NCBI RefSeq assembly: GCF_958304185.1
Contig: NZ_OY284434.1
Span: forward strand, 1 to 64,000
Source: an uncultured Erythrobacter sp.
GTDB lineage: Bacteria > Pseudomonadota > Alphaproteobacteria > Sphingomonadales > Sphingomonadaceae
DNA length: 64,000 bases
Reading direction: 5' to 3'
Position 1 is the stretch's first letter. Each line of letters begins with the position of its first letter. The notes under the pieces are model-generated. The model made no database searches. It had not been told where the DNA came from and saw nothing but the letters and a program-made list of their open reading frames with translations. The position numbers and the translations under genes are program-made. Below, one piece after another: positions 20,524 through 29,870 of this stretch.

Positions 20524-22275
20524 CTACTCGTCGGCAGCTTCGCGGTGCTTCCAGTCAAAGGACTGTGTCTGATTGGCGGGAACGGTCAGTTCGACCGTCT
20601 GGTAGCCGTTCTTCACCTCGACCTTCCGGCCCGGAAACCGGATATCGAATTCGCCCGCATAGCCCACTTGCAGGCGCAGCGTGATGGGGTGCGGGTTGGC
20701 GTTGGTGATGCGGGCGCGCATCGGCGTCCATTGTCGCGCATCCTTGGGCGGGCCAATGTCCCTCGCCCCGCCGCAGCGCACGAAGACCTGCGCACTGGTG
20801 CCGAGGTCGAGCTCGATATCCTGCCCGCGCGCATAATCGCGCAAGTTCACCTGCGCGGCGAGCTGCGGGCCGCGCGATGTCGGCTCATACAGCGTCATCG
20901 CGCCTTGCGGCAGAGCGATGCCGAGGCCCTTCTTCTCTTCGTTCTTGGTCACCAGCAGCAAGGTCGCAGCGACGAAATCCTCGTCCTCCGCATCTTCAGC
21001 CTTGATCCAATCCCACGGATCGCAGTTGCCCGCCTGATAGAGATAGCGCGCCTTGACCGCATCCTTGTTGAGGAAGGCGACCTGCTTCATCCCCTTGGCC
21101 GAAACATCGACCCGTTCGGGCACGCGGAACAACTTCAGATCGCCGATGTCCTCTTCTTCTGCGGTGACGACCGAGGGGGATTCGAACACGGCTTCAAGGC
21201 GCGATCCGGTGACGACGATCATGCGGTCTTCCCGAGCCATCATCGCCGGGGCGGGATAGGCCATATCCGGGGCGTACATTGGCGGCGGCGGCATCAGTTC
21301 CGGCACCGGCACGCCGCCGGTGCGGCCCAGCGGGTAGCAGGTCAGCCACAGTTCCTCGGCAACCGGCGGATCGGCGAGGCTTTCATAGTCACTGTCGACA
21401 TTGAGCTTACCAGCGATGATCTGGAGCCGAGCTTTGTCGAAACTCTGGCCGTTGTCATTGACAAGGGTGAGCCAACTCAGGACCCCCATGTCGAATTCCC
21501 CGACCCCGCCCTTCTCCTGCATGGTGGCGACGTAATTCGCCTGCCAATCGAAGCCCCAGGCGAGGTAGGTCAGCGTCACATCAAAGGTGCCGCCTTCGGG
21601 CGAACGGGTGTCGACCGAGAACACCGGGCTGGCCGAAAGCCCGTCAGGCACGCGGTCGTAGGTGAGGGTTTCGGGCAGGCCAGAACACTGCACCGCTTCG
21701 AAGCCTTGGCTGGTTTGCAGCACCAGACCGCCATCGGCCCGCGTTCGGACCACGGCGCGTTCGCTCACCTGCGTGCCGGTCGCGGGGTTCATGCGGGTGA
21801 TGGTCACGCGGTTACCCAGCGTTCCGTCAACCAAAGCGGCGGGCGAGAGCAACTGCGCGTTGCGGTTCTTCTCGATCGTGCCGCCGGGCAGGCCGGTGAC
21901 GATGGCCGAAACGCCGATCATGCCTTCGGCCACGCCTTCGAAGCGGATCGTGGATTCGCCCTTGGGCAGCGTCACCCGGCGAGTCTCGCTGATCATGGCG
22001 AGGCCTTGGGGGTAATTAGCTTCCAGCGGCTCGTCCACGCTACGGTCGGGATCGCGGTAGATGGTGACCGCGATGTCGGATGGCGGCGCGGCGCCCACTA
22101 TCTCGCGCGCCCAAGCGGGAGCGGCAAGGATTGTGGCAAGGGTCGCTACAGCGAGAGTCGCCTTCTTTCCCCCCTCCCTTGAGGGAGGGGCTGGGGGTGG
22201 GTGTACGGCGGTTCTCGCTGGCGTGGAGCCCCCACCCCCAACCCCTCCCCGAGGGGAGGGGAGTTTCAGAGCCAT
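20524..22275 (-). CDS. DUF4139 domain-containing protein with REP-derived N-terminus
   Basis: A 583-residue exported protein of unknown function. The fold is that of DUF4139 proteins: an N-terminal segment (DIAVTIYRDPDR, RRVTLPKGESTIRFEGVAEGM) and a C-terminal beta-rich domain ending in VELTVPANQTQSFDWKH. A signal-peptide-like core (ATLAVATLATILAAPAWA) starts only about 45 residues in. The residues before it (LPSPRGGVGGGG..., PPPAPPSREGG) are a translation of a palindromic repeat at 22171-22261, so the natural start may have been displaced. The start is uncertain: ATG 22275 or GTG 22293 have weak ribosome sites. A mid-protein segment MIVVTGSRLEAVFES resembles the conserved IVVTGSR stretch of sphingomonad TonB receptors. 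Next to a paralogue (22304-23821), probably co-transcribed. Confidence 0.78.
   Translation of the reverse strand: MALKLPSPRGGVGGGGSTPARTAVHPPPAPPSREGGKKATLAVATLATILAAPAWAREIVGAAPPSDIAVTIYRDPDRSVDEPLEANYPQGLAMISETRRVTLPKGESTIRFEGVAEGMIGVSAIVTGLPGGTIEKNRNAQLLSPAALVDGTLGNRVTITRMNPATGTQVSERAVVRTRADGGLVLQTSQGFEAVQCSGLPETLTYDRVPDGLSASPVFSVDTRSPEGGTFDVTLTYLAWGFDWQANYVATMQEKGGVGEFDMGVLSWLTLVNDNGQSFDKARLQIIAGKLNVDSDYESLADPPVAEELWLTCYPLGRTGGVPVPELMPPPPMYAPDMAYPAPAMMAREDRMIVVTGSRLEAVFESPSVVTAEEEDIGDLKLFRVPERVDVSAKGMKQVAFLNKDAVKARYLYQAGNCDPWDWIKAEDAEDEDFVAATLLLVTKNEEKKGLGIALPQGAMTLYEPTSRGPQLAAQVNLRDYARGQDIELDLGTSAQVFVRCGGARDIGPPKDARQWTPMRARITNANPHPITLRLQVGYAGEFDIRFPGRKVEVKNGYQTVELTVPANQTQSFDWKHREAADE
22171..22261. 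repeat. REP-like composite palindrome inside a 5' coding end
   Basis: Two hairpins face each other: CCCCTCCC-TTGA-GGGAGGGG (22171-22190) and CCCCTCCC-CGAG-GGGAGGGG (22242-22261). Between them lie GGGGGTGGG and CCCACCCCC, inverted relative to each other, so the whole is a BIME-like inverted pair. The same CCCCTCCC/GGGAGGGG hairpin occurs at 47850-47870. The element falls within the frame of the DUF4139 gene. Confidence 0.88.
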
Positions 22276-22303
22276 ACCGGATCGCAGGCGCACGGCCCGG
22301 CCC

Positions 22304-23821
22304 CTAGTAGCGGGTTTCGTAGGTGACGCGGATCACCCGTTCACCCTCGGCGGGGATGGGGACGATGAAGCGCCGTTGGTCATTGTTGAGCTGTTCGCCC
22401 TTGATGTCCTCGGACGTAATGCGGAAATCATCCGACCACCAGTTGCGGTTGAGGCCGGTCTGGGTGAGCTGCACCTCCACGGCTTCCGCCTTCGCGTTGG
22501 TGAGGGTGTAGCGCATCGTGGTGCGGTAGTAGGTCTTCGGCCGCTCCAGCGTGACTTCCTGCACGACCTTGCCATCTTCGACCACGCGGTAACGCGCGCT
22601 CTTTTCCCATTCGTCGGCGGTGATGGTCTCACGCTTTTCGACTTCGGACTTGACCGTGATGTCGAAGGCCTCACCCGTCACCAATGAAAGATCGCTGCCC
22701 ATCGGGGTGTGGGAGATCGCTTTTTCGCCGATGAACTGCGGCGTGCCTTCGCTGTCGCGCTGGTAGAAGCGCACCGTCCCGGCCGGAAGCGCATCGCCGA
22801 GGCCCTGATCGCGCGAAGTCGAAAAGGCGATGCGGCTTTCGACGTTGTCAGGCTGCTCGTCATTCTGCTGCCAATAGACGCTGTGCGAATAGATCTTGCG
22901 CGCGGCGACGCCCTGCACGTCGAGGAAGCTCACCTGCTTGGTCTGCGCATTGGCGACCGTGGTGCGCGCGGAAATCGGGTAGAGGTAGAAATCGCCCAAG
23001 CGCTCGCGGCTGGCCGCTTCGGTGCCGGCGCGGGTCATGCCGCGATCGCCGAAGCTGCGCCCGCCGCCCGAGCTTGCATCCCCCGCACTCGCCGGGGCGC
23101 CTGCGACCAGGACGGTATCCGCCATGTGGAAGGTGGTGCCGGTCTGGTTGGTCAGCGTCACCCAACCCTGCATGTCGATGGTGCCGCCCTTCTCGTTGTA
23201 GAGCGCGACATAATCCGCGCTCCAGCCAAGGCCGTTGGTGAGATAGCGCAGCGCCACAGGCCGCGTGCCAGCGCGGGTGCTGTCAAGATTGACCGAGAGC
23301 GTAGGGCGCGCGCGCAGATTGGGCGGGACGCGGTCAAAGATCACGCGCACCGGCAGGCCATCATCCCGCAGCACCTCGATCCGCTCCCCAATCTTCAGCA
23401 CGGTGCCGCCCGCGACCGAGAGCACCGTCGCGCGCTCGCGGGTTTCGGCGCCGGTGGCGGGGTTGGTGCGAAGAAGCGTGACGCTTTGACCGACGGCTTT
23501 CTCCATCAGTTTGGTCGGGGTGAGCAGGTCGTAATCGAAGTTCTGTTCGATGATCGTGGTGTTCGCGGCAGCAAAGCTCAGCGTCTGGGGCTGAATCTGG
23601 GCCGAGACGTCGGGGAATTCGACCCGGGTCCTGCCTTGGGCAATGGCGAGCTGGCGCACGTCCTGCACCAGCGCGATGTTGTTGTTGTAGATCGTGAGCG
23701 CAACCTCGCCCTGCGCCGATTCGGAGCGGGCGCTGTCGTCCGATGTCTGCGCCGCAGCGCCTGCCGCCAGCAAAGCCGCTGCCGATACGCTGCACATAGC
23801 GCTGAATGCCCGGTCAATCAT
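22304..23821 (-). CDS. DUF4139 domain-containing protein, paralogue of its neighbour
   Basis: A 505-residue exported protein. The signal peptide is MIDRAFSAMCSVSAAALLAAGAAAQ. The layout copies that of the downstream neighbour: ALTIYNNNIALVQDVRQLAI and RVEFPDVSAQIQPQTLSF, a central TLSVNLDSTRAGTRPVALRYLTNGLGWSADY, then KQVSFLDVQGV and a C-terminal VPIPAEGERVIRVTYETRY. No enzyme motif is visible. The ATG at 23821 has a very strong site (AGGAGGGG). Its stop lies 28 bases before the neighbour ATG, so the two form an operon. DUF4139 proteins are thought to be envelope proteins; the specific role is unknown. Confidence 0.85.
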   Translation of the reverse strand: MIDRAFSAMCSVSAAALLAAGAAAQTSDDSARSESAQGEVALTIYNNNIALVQDVRQLAIAQGRTRVEFPDVSAQIQPQTLSFAAANTTIIEQNFDYDLLTPTKLMEKAVGQSVTLLRTNPATGAETRERATVLSVAGGTVLKIGERIEVLRDDGLPVRVIFDRVPPNLRARPTLSVNLDSTRAGTRPVALRYLTNGLGWSADYVALYNEKGGTIDMQGWVTLTNQTGTTFHMADTVLVAGAPASAGDASSGGGRSFGDRGMTRAGTEAASRERLGDFYLYPISARTTVANAQTKQVSFLDVQGVAARKIYSHSVYWQQNDEQPDNVESRIAFSTSRDQGLGDALPAGTVRFYQRDSEGTPQFIGEKAISHTPMGSDLSLVTGEAFDITVKSEVEKRETITADEWEKSARYRVVEDGKVVQEVTLERPKTYYRTTMRYTLTNAKAEAVEVQLTQTGLNRNWWSDDFRITSEDIKGEQLNNDQRRFIVPIPAEGERVIRVTYETRY

Positions 23822-23922
23822 CTCGTACCCCTCCTGCCTATGACAATGAGGATGAACGACTTGGACGCTTTATCCAAGGTGAATGGAGTGCCTTCCCGCC
23901 AAATGGGGGGACTGGACGCGGA

Positions 23923-26424
23923 TCACGCCTCGGTGGCTTGCGCCGCCCGTGCCTCGCGCAGCACTGCGCCGACCTTGTCGCCGATCGAAGCGACGCTGAA
24001 GGGCTTGGCGATGAAATGCATATCGGGAATGTCGATGTCGCGGCGGAGCTGTTCCTCGGCATAGCCGGACATGAACAGCACCGGCATGTGTGGCAGCTTG
24101 GCACGGATCGCGCGGACCATTGCAGGGCCATCCATCCCCGGCATCACGACGTCGGAGACCACGATATCGAACTTCGCCGTGCCCTCGGTGATCGCGGCGA
24201 GGCCTTCTTCACCATTGGCACAGGCCGTGACGTCATAACCTGCTCGCGCCAGCGCCCGTTCGGCGACGATGCGGACCATGTCCTCGTCCTCGACCAGCAG
24301 CACCTTGCCGCCCGCCGACCAGTCGGACGAGACCAGTTCCTGCACCGGGCGCTTCTTGGGCATCTCGCCGCGGTGGACCGGGAAATAGACCGTGAAGCGC
24401 GCACCGGTGGGATGGCCGGCCTTGTCGGTGATGTTGTCGGCGAAGATGAACCCGCCCGATTGCTTGACGATCCCGTAAGCGGTCGACAGGCCGAGGCCCG
24501 TGCCTTTGCCTTGTTCCTTGGTGGTGAAGAACGGCTCGAACAGCTTGGGCAGCACGTGCGGCGGGATGCCGCCGCCGGTGTCCTGCACGATCAGCACGGT
24601 GTAATCCGCTGCCGGGAGGACCTCTGAACCCAGCTGGATGACCTGCTTGGCCTGCAATGTCCGCGTGTAAAGCGATATCCGCCCCTGCCCGCTCCCGCGT
24701 GACTGGATCGCATCGCGCGCATTCACGGCGAGGTTCATGATCACCTGCTCCAGCTGCTGCGGATCGGCGCGCACCGGGCCGAGGTTGCGGTCATGCTGGA
24801 CGTAATAGGTGATCTTCTCGCCCAGCAGCCGCTTGATCAGCGGGCTGACTTCGCTCACCACATCGGGCAGCTGAATGATTTCGGGCCGCAGGGTCTGCTG
24901 GCGCGAGAAGGCGAGCAATTGCCGGGTCAGCGCGGCGGCGCGGTTGGAATTGGCGCGGATCTGCTGGATGTCGTCATAGTCACTGTCGCCCGGAATATGG
25001 CGCAGCAGCATCAGATCGCAGGTGCCGATGATCGCGGTCAGGACGTTGTTGAAATCATGCGCGACCCCTCCGGCGAGCTGCCCCACAGCCTGCATCTTGG
25101 TGGCTTGCGCGACTTGGCGGCGCAATTGGTTTTCCTGAGACGTATCGGCCAGGCTGAGCAGTACCGCCGCCTCGCCCAAGCCGCGCACGCCCGCCAGCCC
25201 GAGCGAGACCGGCTCTTCCGGACTCCCAACCAGCCGCACGGTAACATCGCCGCTGGTCGCAGGCCCGCGCCCGTGACGGCGCACGGCGTCCGAGAGCGCA
25301 GCCTTGTCTTCCCGCACCACCAGATCGGTCGGGAATTGCGGCAGGCCCCGCCCTTCGCGCGCGACGGAGCGCAAGAACGCCTCGTTGCCGAACAGGAAGC
25401 GCCCGTCACGGTCGGTCATCGCCAGACCCAGCGGCAATTGCGCCAGCAGCGCATCAAGCTGCGCGACGCCCGCTTGCGAGGCCCCGTCCCAGCCAGAACC
25501 GATGCCCACGCCGCTATCGATCAGCAGCATCAGCGACGTCGCCTCGTCCGGCCCTGCGGCGGTGACGCGCTCCTCGGGATCGACCAGCGGAATATCGACC
25601 AGCGTCTGCGGCGTGCCGCCGCGCCCTTCGCGGGCGAAGAAGATCCGGTCCCGTTCGTCCGAACGCAGAAAGCCGACGAAGTCCTGCCCCACCAAGGTCG
25701 CGCGGTCATCGCCCACGGCCCGCTCGGCAAAGCCGGAGCTGACGGCGCGGATCACGCCGTCGGCAGTGGTAATCGCGGTCTCGATCCCGGCGCGGCTCAG
25801 CATCTTGCCGAATGGCCCCGCCAGATCCAGCAGGCCGAGGCTGTCCACCTGCGCGCGGGCCATCGGGCGCAGCCGCCAGATCAGGTGATCATCCCCGCGT
25901 CCGGCGCGGGTGGCGGCAATGTGCCAGCGGGTTTCATCCAGCGCCTCAAGCGTCTCAATCGCAGCCGAACCGTCTCGCCACGCATTGCGCGCGAGTAGCG
26001 TCACCGCCTCCTGCCCCGCACGCCCAAACGGCAGGGCTGGCGGGGCGGCACTGGCACCGAAACTGTCGAGGAAAAACACGTTGGCGCAGACCAAGCGATT
26101 GGCGCGGTCGGTGATCGCGATCGCCTCACCCTCGCGCTCGATCGCGGCGACGGTGACGCTCCAGTCAGGCGCACCAATGCTTTCGCTGGCCGGTGCGCCG
26201 CGCATCCGGTCAAGCAACACCACGCCGCCCAGCATCACGCCCGCCGCCAGCACAAAGGCCAGCGCCACGATGCCGCTGCCGGTGGCGAAGAACAGCACGG
26301 CCGCGCTGGCCACCACAGCTCCGCCCAGCGCAAGCAGCAGCGTTGCCGGGGGCGCGTCATTAGCCCCGCTTGCGTCATTCGCAGCGGGCACAGCATTCGA
26401 ATCATTGCCAAGGCGGCGGGACAA
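23923..26424 (-). CDS. cckA: Hybrid histidine kinase CckA
   Basis: An 833-residue membrane-bound hybrid kinase, the top of the CckA-ChpT-CtrA/CpdR cell-cycle relay in alphaproteobacteria. Two transmembrane segments (about 28-48 and 50-72) are followed by PAS-like regions (about 90-430). The HisKA domain has phospho-acceptor His456 in QLAGGVAHDFNNVLTAIIG, and the ATPase domain has the N box NLAVNARDAI (564-573), DTGGGI (615-620) and GTGLGLSTAYGIVKQSGG. The receiver covers about 706-825 with Asp758 and Lys807. The AGGVAHDFNN signature is typical of CckA. The start is TTG at 26424, with CAGGAG nine bases upstream. The kinase domain is closer in sequence to CckA than to other hybrid kinases; the family assignment is confident. 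Confidence 0.93.
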   Translation of the reverse strand: MSRRLGNDSNAVPAANDASGANDAPPATLLLALGGAVVASAAVLFFATGSGIVALAFVLAAGVMLGGVVLLDRMRGAPASESIGAPDWSVTVAAIEREGEAIAITDRANRLVCANVFFLDSFGASAAPPALPFGRAGQEAVTLLARNAWRDGSAAIETLEALDETRWHIAATRAGRGDDHLIWRLRPMARAQVDSLGLLDLAGPFGKMLSRAGIETAITTADGVIRAVSSGFAERAVGDDRATLVGQDFVGFLRSDERDRIFFAREGRGGTPQTLVDIPLVDPEERVTAAGPDEATSLMLLIDSGVGIGSGWDGASQAGVAQLDALLAQLPLGLAMTDRDGRFLFGNEAFLRSVAREGRGLPQFPTDLVVREDKAALSDAVRRHGRGPATSGDVTVRLVGSPEEPVSLGLAGVRGLGEAAVLLSLADTSQENQLRRQVAQATKMQAVGQLAGGVAHDFNNVLTAIIGTCDLMLLRHIPGDSDYDDIQQIRANSNRAAALTRQLLAFSRQQTLRPEIIQLPDVVSEVSPLIKRLLGEKITYYVQHDRNLGPVRADPQQLEQVIMNLAVNARDAIQSRGSGQGRISLYTRTLQAKQVIQLGSEVLPAADYTVLIVQDTGGGIPPHVLPKLFEPFFTTKEQGKGTGLGLSTAYGIVKQSGGFIFADNITDKAGHPTGARFTVYFPVHRGEMPKKRPVQELVSSDWSAGGKVLLVEDEDMVRIVAERALARAGYDVTACANGEEGLAAITEGTAKFDIVVSDVVMPGMDGPAMVRAIRAKLPHMPVLFMSGYAEEQLRRDIDIPDMHFIAKPFSVASIGDKVGAVLREARAAQATEA

Positions 26425-26467
26425 GCGGGCAGGCTCCTGTGGCTCAGGGATCGCGGGAAGGTGCTTC

Positions 26468-27079
26468 CTACTGTGTGCCGAGCCGCTGGTCGAGCCGTCC
26501 CACCATCGCCTTCAACCGTCTGGCTCGCTTGCGGGACACTACAGCGCGCCACACCCAGCCTGAGACGAAATAGCCGATGACCGGCGTGACCACCGCGAGC
26601 ACCACACAGCCCAGCAGGGTTGCCGCGCCGACCTCGTATATCAGCATCAGCACGGCCCAGGTTCCGTCATCAGCCGTGGCGCTCGCCAGGCTGGCGCTGG
26701 CGGCATCAAAGCGCAGAAAGAACTCGCCGATGCGGTTGGCTACCACCATCCAGAAAGGCAGCGTGAAGGGATTGGTGATGAATGTGACCAAGGCCGCGAG
26801 CGGCACGTTGGCGCGCGAAGGCAGCGCCAGAAAGGCAGCGAGGAAGATTTGCCCGATGGGAACAATGAAAGCCGCAAACAGCCCCAGCGCCACACCGCGC
26901 GGGACCGAACGGCGGGTGAAGCGCCACAATTCGGGCGAGAGGAAACGGTGCGCAATCGGGGCGAGATACTTGTTCGCCGCCATTCCCTCACGCGTGGGCG
27001 TGTTCTTGCGAATGACATCCATCGCCCAGGTCTTGGACCGGAAGCTGATGCTGTCTTTGCGCGGCGGCGGAATGCTCAT
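26468..27079 (-). CDS. DUF2062 domain-containing membrane protein
   Basis: A 203-residue protein with two to three hydrophobic helices (VPRGVALGLFAAFIVPIGQ, about 60-80, and later segments near residues 95-115 and 150-180). The TNPFTLPFWMVVANRIGEF segment is the DUF2062 hallmark. The family is common in proteobacteria and has no proven role. It lies between cckA and smpB on the same strand, an arrangement I have the impression is conserved in sphingomonads. It could be co-transcribed with cckA, whose start is 43 bases downstream of its stop. Confidence 0.85.
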   Translation of the reverse strand: MSIPPPRKDSISFRSKTWAMDVIRKNTPTREGMAANKYLAPIAHRFLSPELWRFTRRSVPRGVALGLFAAFIVPIGQIFLAAFLALPSRANVPLAALVTFITNPFTLPFWMVVANRIGEFFLRFDAASASLASATADDGTWAVLMLIYEVGAATLLGCVVLAVVTPVIGYFVSGWVWRAVVSRKRARRLKAMVGRLDQRLGTQ

Positions 27080-27237
27080 GGGCGAGCGCCTTGCCGACGC
27101 TCAAGCAGGCGCAAGGGGGCGACGGTATCGCTGGAGGCAGGCCGGGGGCGCATTGTGGATACCGATATGGGTAGCATAGCCTTGGTGACCAGTAGGTGAA
27201 TCCGGACCTTGGTTACTATTTTTTCGCTGGCCGCGAT

Positions 27238-27720
27238 TTACCCGCGATCCCGCATCAACCGGGCCTTGTCACGCTTCCAGTCGCGGTCCTTGGTGCTCGC
27301 GCGCTTGTCGTGGGTCTGCTTGCCCTTGGCGAGCGCGAGTTCGACCTTCGCCCGGCCGGTGCTGTTGAAGTAAACCATCAGCGGCACCAGCGTCATGCCC
27401 TTGCGCTCCACCGCGCCGACGAATTTCTCGATCTCGCGTTCGTGCAGCAGCAATTTGCGCGGGCGGCGCGGTTCGTGGTTCAGGCGATTGCCGTGACTGT
27501 ATTCGGGGATGTTGGCGTTGATCAGCCAAACCTGCCCATCCTTCACCTCGGCATAGGATTCCGCGATGCTCGCCTCGCCCGCCCTGAGCGCCTTCACTTC
27601 AGTGCCCTGCAAGGCGAGCCCGGCCTCGAACTTGTCCTCGATATAGTAATCGTACCGCGCACGGCGGTTTTCGGCGACGATCTTGAGCTTGTCGAAGGTT
27701 ACGGGTTTGGGGCGTGCCAT
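27238..27720 (-). CDS. smpB: SsrA-binding protein SmpB
   Basis: A 160-residue protein that binds tmRNA and brings it to stalled ribosomes for trans-translation. Family features are the oligonucleotide-binding barrel: [33 protein letters not shown], then [30 protein letters not shown] and the basic tail [24 protein letters not shown] (read by position about 130-156). The start is the ATG at 27720; the frame continues to 28113 but overlaps a different gene. In Caulobacter, SmpB levels oscillate through the cell cycle, and here it sits beside cckA. tmRNA itself was not found in the window. Confidence 0.96.
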   Translation of the reverse strand: MARPKPVTFDKLKIVAENRRARYDYYIEDKFEAGLALQGTEVKALRAGEASIAESYAEVKDGQVWLINANIPEYSHGNRLNHEPRRPRKLLLHEREIEKFVGAVERKGMTLVPLMVYFNSTGRAKVELALAKGKQTHDKRASTKDRDWKRDKARLMRDRG

Positions 27721-27823
27721 GGGACGCGCGATGTAGGAGCGCGAGACGCAAAAAGCGAGGGCCTTTGCGCTGAGCGCCCTTGCGGGGTATCGCTGGGTGC
27801 ACGCAGCACGGGGGCCTGGCCGC

Positions 27824-28888
27824 ATGAATAGTCCTGAACCCTTCATCATCGCCGGTGAAAGCATCGCGCCCGGCACCATGCGCGATGTCGCCTTCCCGAT
27901 CACCACGATGGCGACCGGCACGGCATCATCGCTGGCGGTGCGGGTGCTGCATGGCGCAAAGTCCGGCCCGGCGGTGTTCGTGAGCGCGGCCATCCACGGG
28001 GACGAGATCATCGGCACAGCGGTGATCCAGCGGCTGGCCAAGAAGCTCCATCCGGCGGTGCTGGCGGGCACCGTGATGCTGGTGCCGGTCGCCAATATCT
28101 TCGGCTTTATCACGCATTCGCGTTACCTGCCTGACCGGCGCGACCTTAATCGCAGCTTTCCGGGGAGCGCGGGCGGATCGCTCGCGGGGCAGCTCGCCCA
28201 TGTGTTCTATCGCGAAGTGGTGGCGCGCTGCCAGCTGGGGATCGACATCCATTCGGCCGCGATCCACCGCTACAACCTCCCGCAGATCCGCATCGCGGCG
28301 GGCAACCGCAAGCTGGTGGAACTGGCGATGGCCTTCGGCGCGCCAGTGATTATCGAGAGCCCATTGCGCGACGGGTCCCTGCGCGATCTCGCCCAGAAGC
28401 ACGGCGTTGATATGCTGCTGATGGAAGCGGGCGAGGCGCTGCGGTTTGACCGGTTGTCGATCGAGACCGGCGTTGAGGGGGTCGAGCGGGTGCTGGCGCA
28501 TCTCGCTATGATCGAAGCCGATGACGGCCTTAGCGCCGTCGGCATCCCGGCCCGCGCCAACCGCTCGGTCTGGGTGCGAAGCCCGCGCGGCGGCGTGGTG
28601 CAGATCGTTCGGGAGTCGGGCGCGCCGGTGCGCAAGGGCGATGTGCTCGCCTGCGTCTCGGGCCTGTTCGGTGAGGACGCGCAGGAGATGATCAGTCCCT
28701 TGGACGGCATCATCATCGGCCATGCCACCCTGCCGGTGGTGCATCAGGGCGACGCCCTGTTCCACATCGCCGCGATTGCTCACCCCGAACGGGTCGGCGC
28801 GCAGATCGATTCGATCACCGATGCGATCTTGGCGAGCGAACCCGAGGGGAACGCGGAGCGGCTGCTGGACGAGGACGAGGTGGTCTAG
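27824..28888 (+). CDS. Succinylglutamate desuccinylase / aspartoacylase family protein
   Basis: A 354-residue zinc carboxypeptidase-like protein (AstE/AspA family). The metal ligands are visible in [11 protein letters not shown] and [30 protein letters not shown] is the substrate-binding pattern. The C-terminal part ([18 protein letters not shown], then [13 protein letters not shown]) resembles a biotinyl-lipoyl-like beta sandwich. The ATG at 27824 follows a GGGGG site; a GTG at 27797 is an alternative. The substrate is unknown. It ends tail to tail with dapA, sharing CTAG. Confidence 0.87.
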   Translation: MNSPEPFIIAGESIAPGTMRDVAFPITTMATGTASSLAVRVLHGAKSGPAVFVSAAIHGDEIIGTAVIQRLAKKLHPAVLAGTVMLVPVANIFGFITHSRYLPDRRDLNRSFPGSAGGSLAGQLAHVFYREVVARCQLGIDIHSAAIHRYNLPQIRIAAGNRKLVELAMAFGAPVIIESPLRDGSLRDLAQKHGVDMLLMEAGEALRFDRLSIETGVEGVERVLAHLAMIEADDGLSAVGIPARANRSVWVRSPRGGVVQIVRESGAPVRKGDVLACVSGLFGEDAQEMISPLDGIIIGHATLPVVHQGDALFHIAAIAHPERVGAQIDSITDAILASEPEGNAERLLDEDEVV

Positions 28889-29772
28889 GCCTCCAGCACC
28901 CCGGCCAGCACCAGCGCCTCATCCACCGCGCGCTTGGCTTCGTCGGAGGCCTCGACCAGCGGCAAGCGCACTTCCGGCTCAATCCAGCCGTGCACGCGGC
29001 TCAGTGCGTATTTCACCGGCGCGGGACTGGCGTCGGAGAACATCGCATAGTGGAGCGGGAACAGGCGGTCGTTCAACTGGCGCGCCTTCTTCAGCTCGTT
29101 TGCAGCGATGGCTTCGTGGAACTCGGCGCACAGCTTCGGCGCGACGTTCGCCGTCACCGAAATGCACCCGCGCCCGCCCGCTGCGGCGTGGGGCAGCCAC
29201 AGCTCGTCATTGCCCGAAAGCTGGCAGAATTCGCGGCCGATGCCCATGCGGTGGTCAGCAACCCGCGACAGGTCGCCGCTTGCGTCCTTGATGGCGATGA
29301 TCCGGTCGGGATATTTGCGCACCAGCTCCACCACCGTTTCATCAAGCAGGTCGGTCACCGTGCGCGCGGGCACGTTGTAGAGCACGATCGGCAGATCGCA
29401 GTTTTCCGCCAGATAGCTGAAATGCGCCACCAACCCGCGCTGGCTCGGTCGGTTGTAATAGGGGGCGACGCAGAGGCCCGCTGCCGCGCCTGCCTTCTTG
29501 GCGAAGTTCATGTGGAGCTGCGCGTTGCGGGTGTCGTTCGACCCGCAGCCCGCGATCACCGGCACGCGGCCTGCCGCCTGTTCGATACAGACTTCGATCA
29601 CGCGGTGATGCTCGGCGTTGGAGAGGGTCGATGCCTCCCCCGTCGTACCGCAGGGCACCAGCGCGGCACTGCCGTTTTCAATTTGCCAGTCGACCAGCCG
29701 CCGGAATGCCGCCTCGTCAAACGTTCCACCCCGGAAAGGAGTCACCAGAGCGGGTATCGAACCGCTGAACAT
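28885..29772 (-). CDS. dapA: 4-hydroxy-tetrahydrodipicolinate synthase
   Basis: A 295-residue aldolase-type lyase that condenses pyruvate with aspartate semialdehyde, the first committed step to diaminopimelate and lysine. The start is MFSGSIPALVTPF, the conserved N-terminus. The motif GTTGEASTLSNAEHH, the Tyr of the proton relay in YYNRPSQ, the Schiff-base Lys in IAIKDASGD, and GNDELWLP are all present. The ORF extends upstream to 29844 without conserved residues, so I placed the start at 29772. It faces a divergent lytic transglycosylase gene across about 98 bases. Confidence 0.96.
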   Translation of the reverse strand: MFSGSIPALVTPFRGGTFDEAAFRRLVDWQIENGSAALVPCGTTGEASTLSNAEHHRVIEVCIEQAAGRVPVIAGCGSNDTRNAQLHMNFAKKAGAAAGLCVAPYYNRPSQRGLVAHFSYLAENCDLPIVLYNVPARTVTDLLDETVVELVRKYPDRIIAIKDASGDLSRVADHRMGIGREFCQLSGNDELWLPHAAAGGRGCISVTANVAPKLCAEFHEAIAANELKKARQLNDRLFPLHYAMFSDASPAPVKYALSRVHGWIEPEVRLPLVEASDEAKRAVDEALVLAGVLEA

Positions 29773-29870
29773 TGCCTTTGTCTCGCCTTCATCGCTAGGT
29801 ATCGAGCATAAGCGGGGCCTCTCCCCCGTTATCCCGTCGTTCACCGCCTGATAAGGAGCCGATTGGCACT

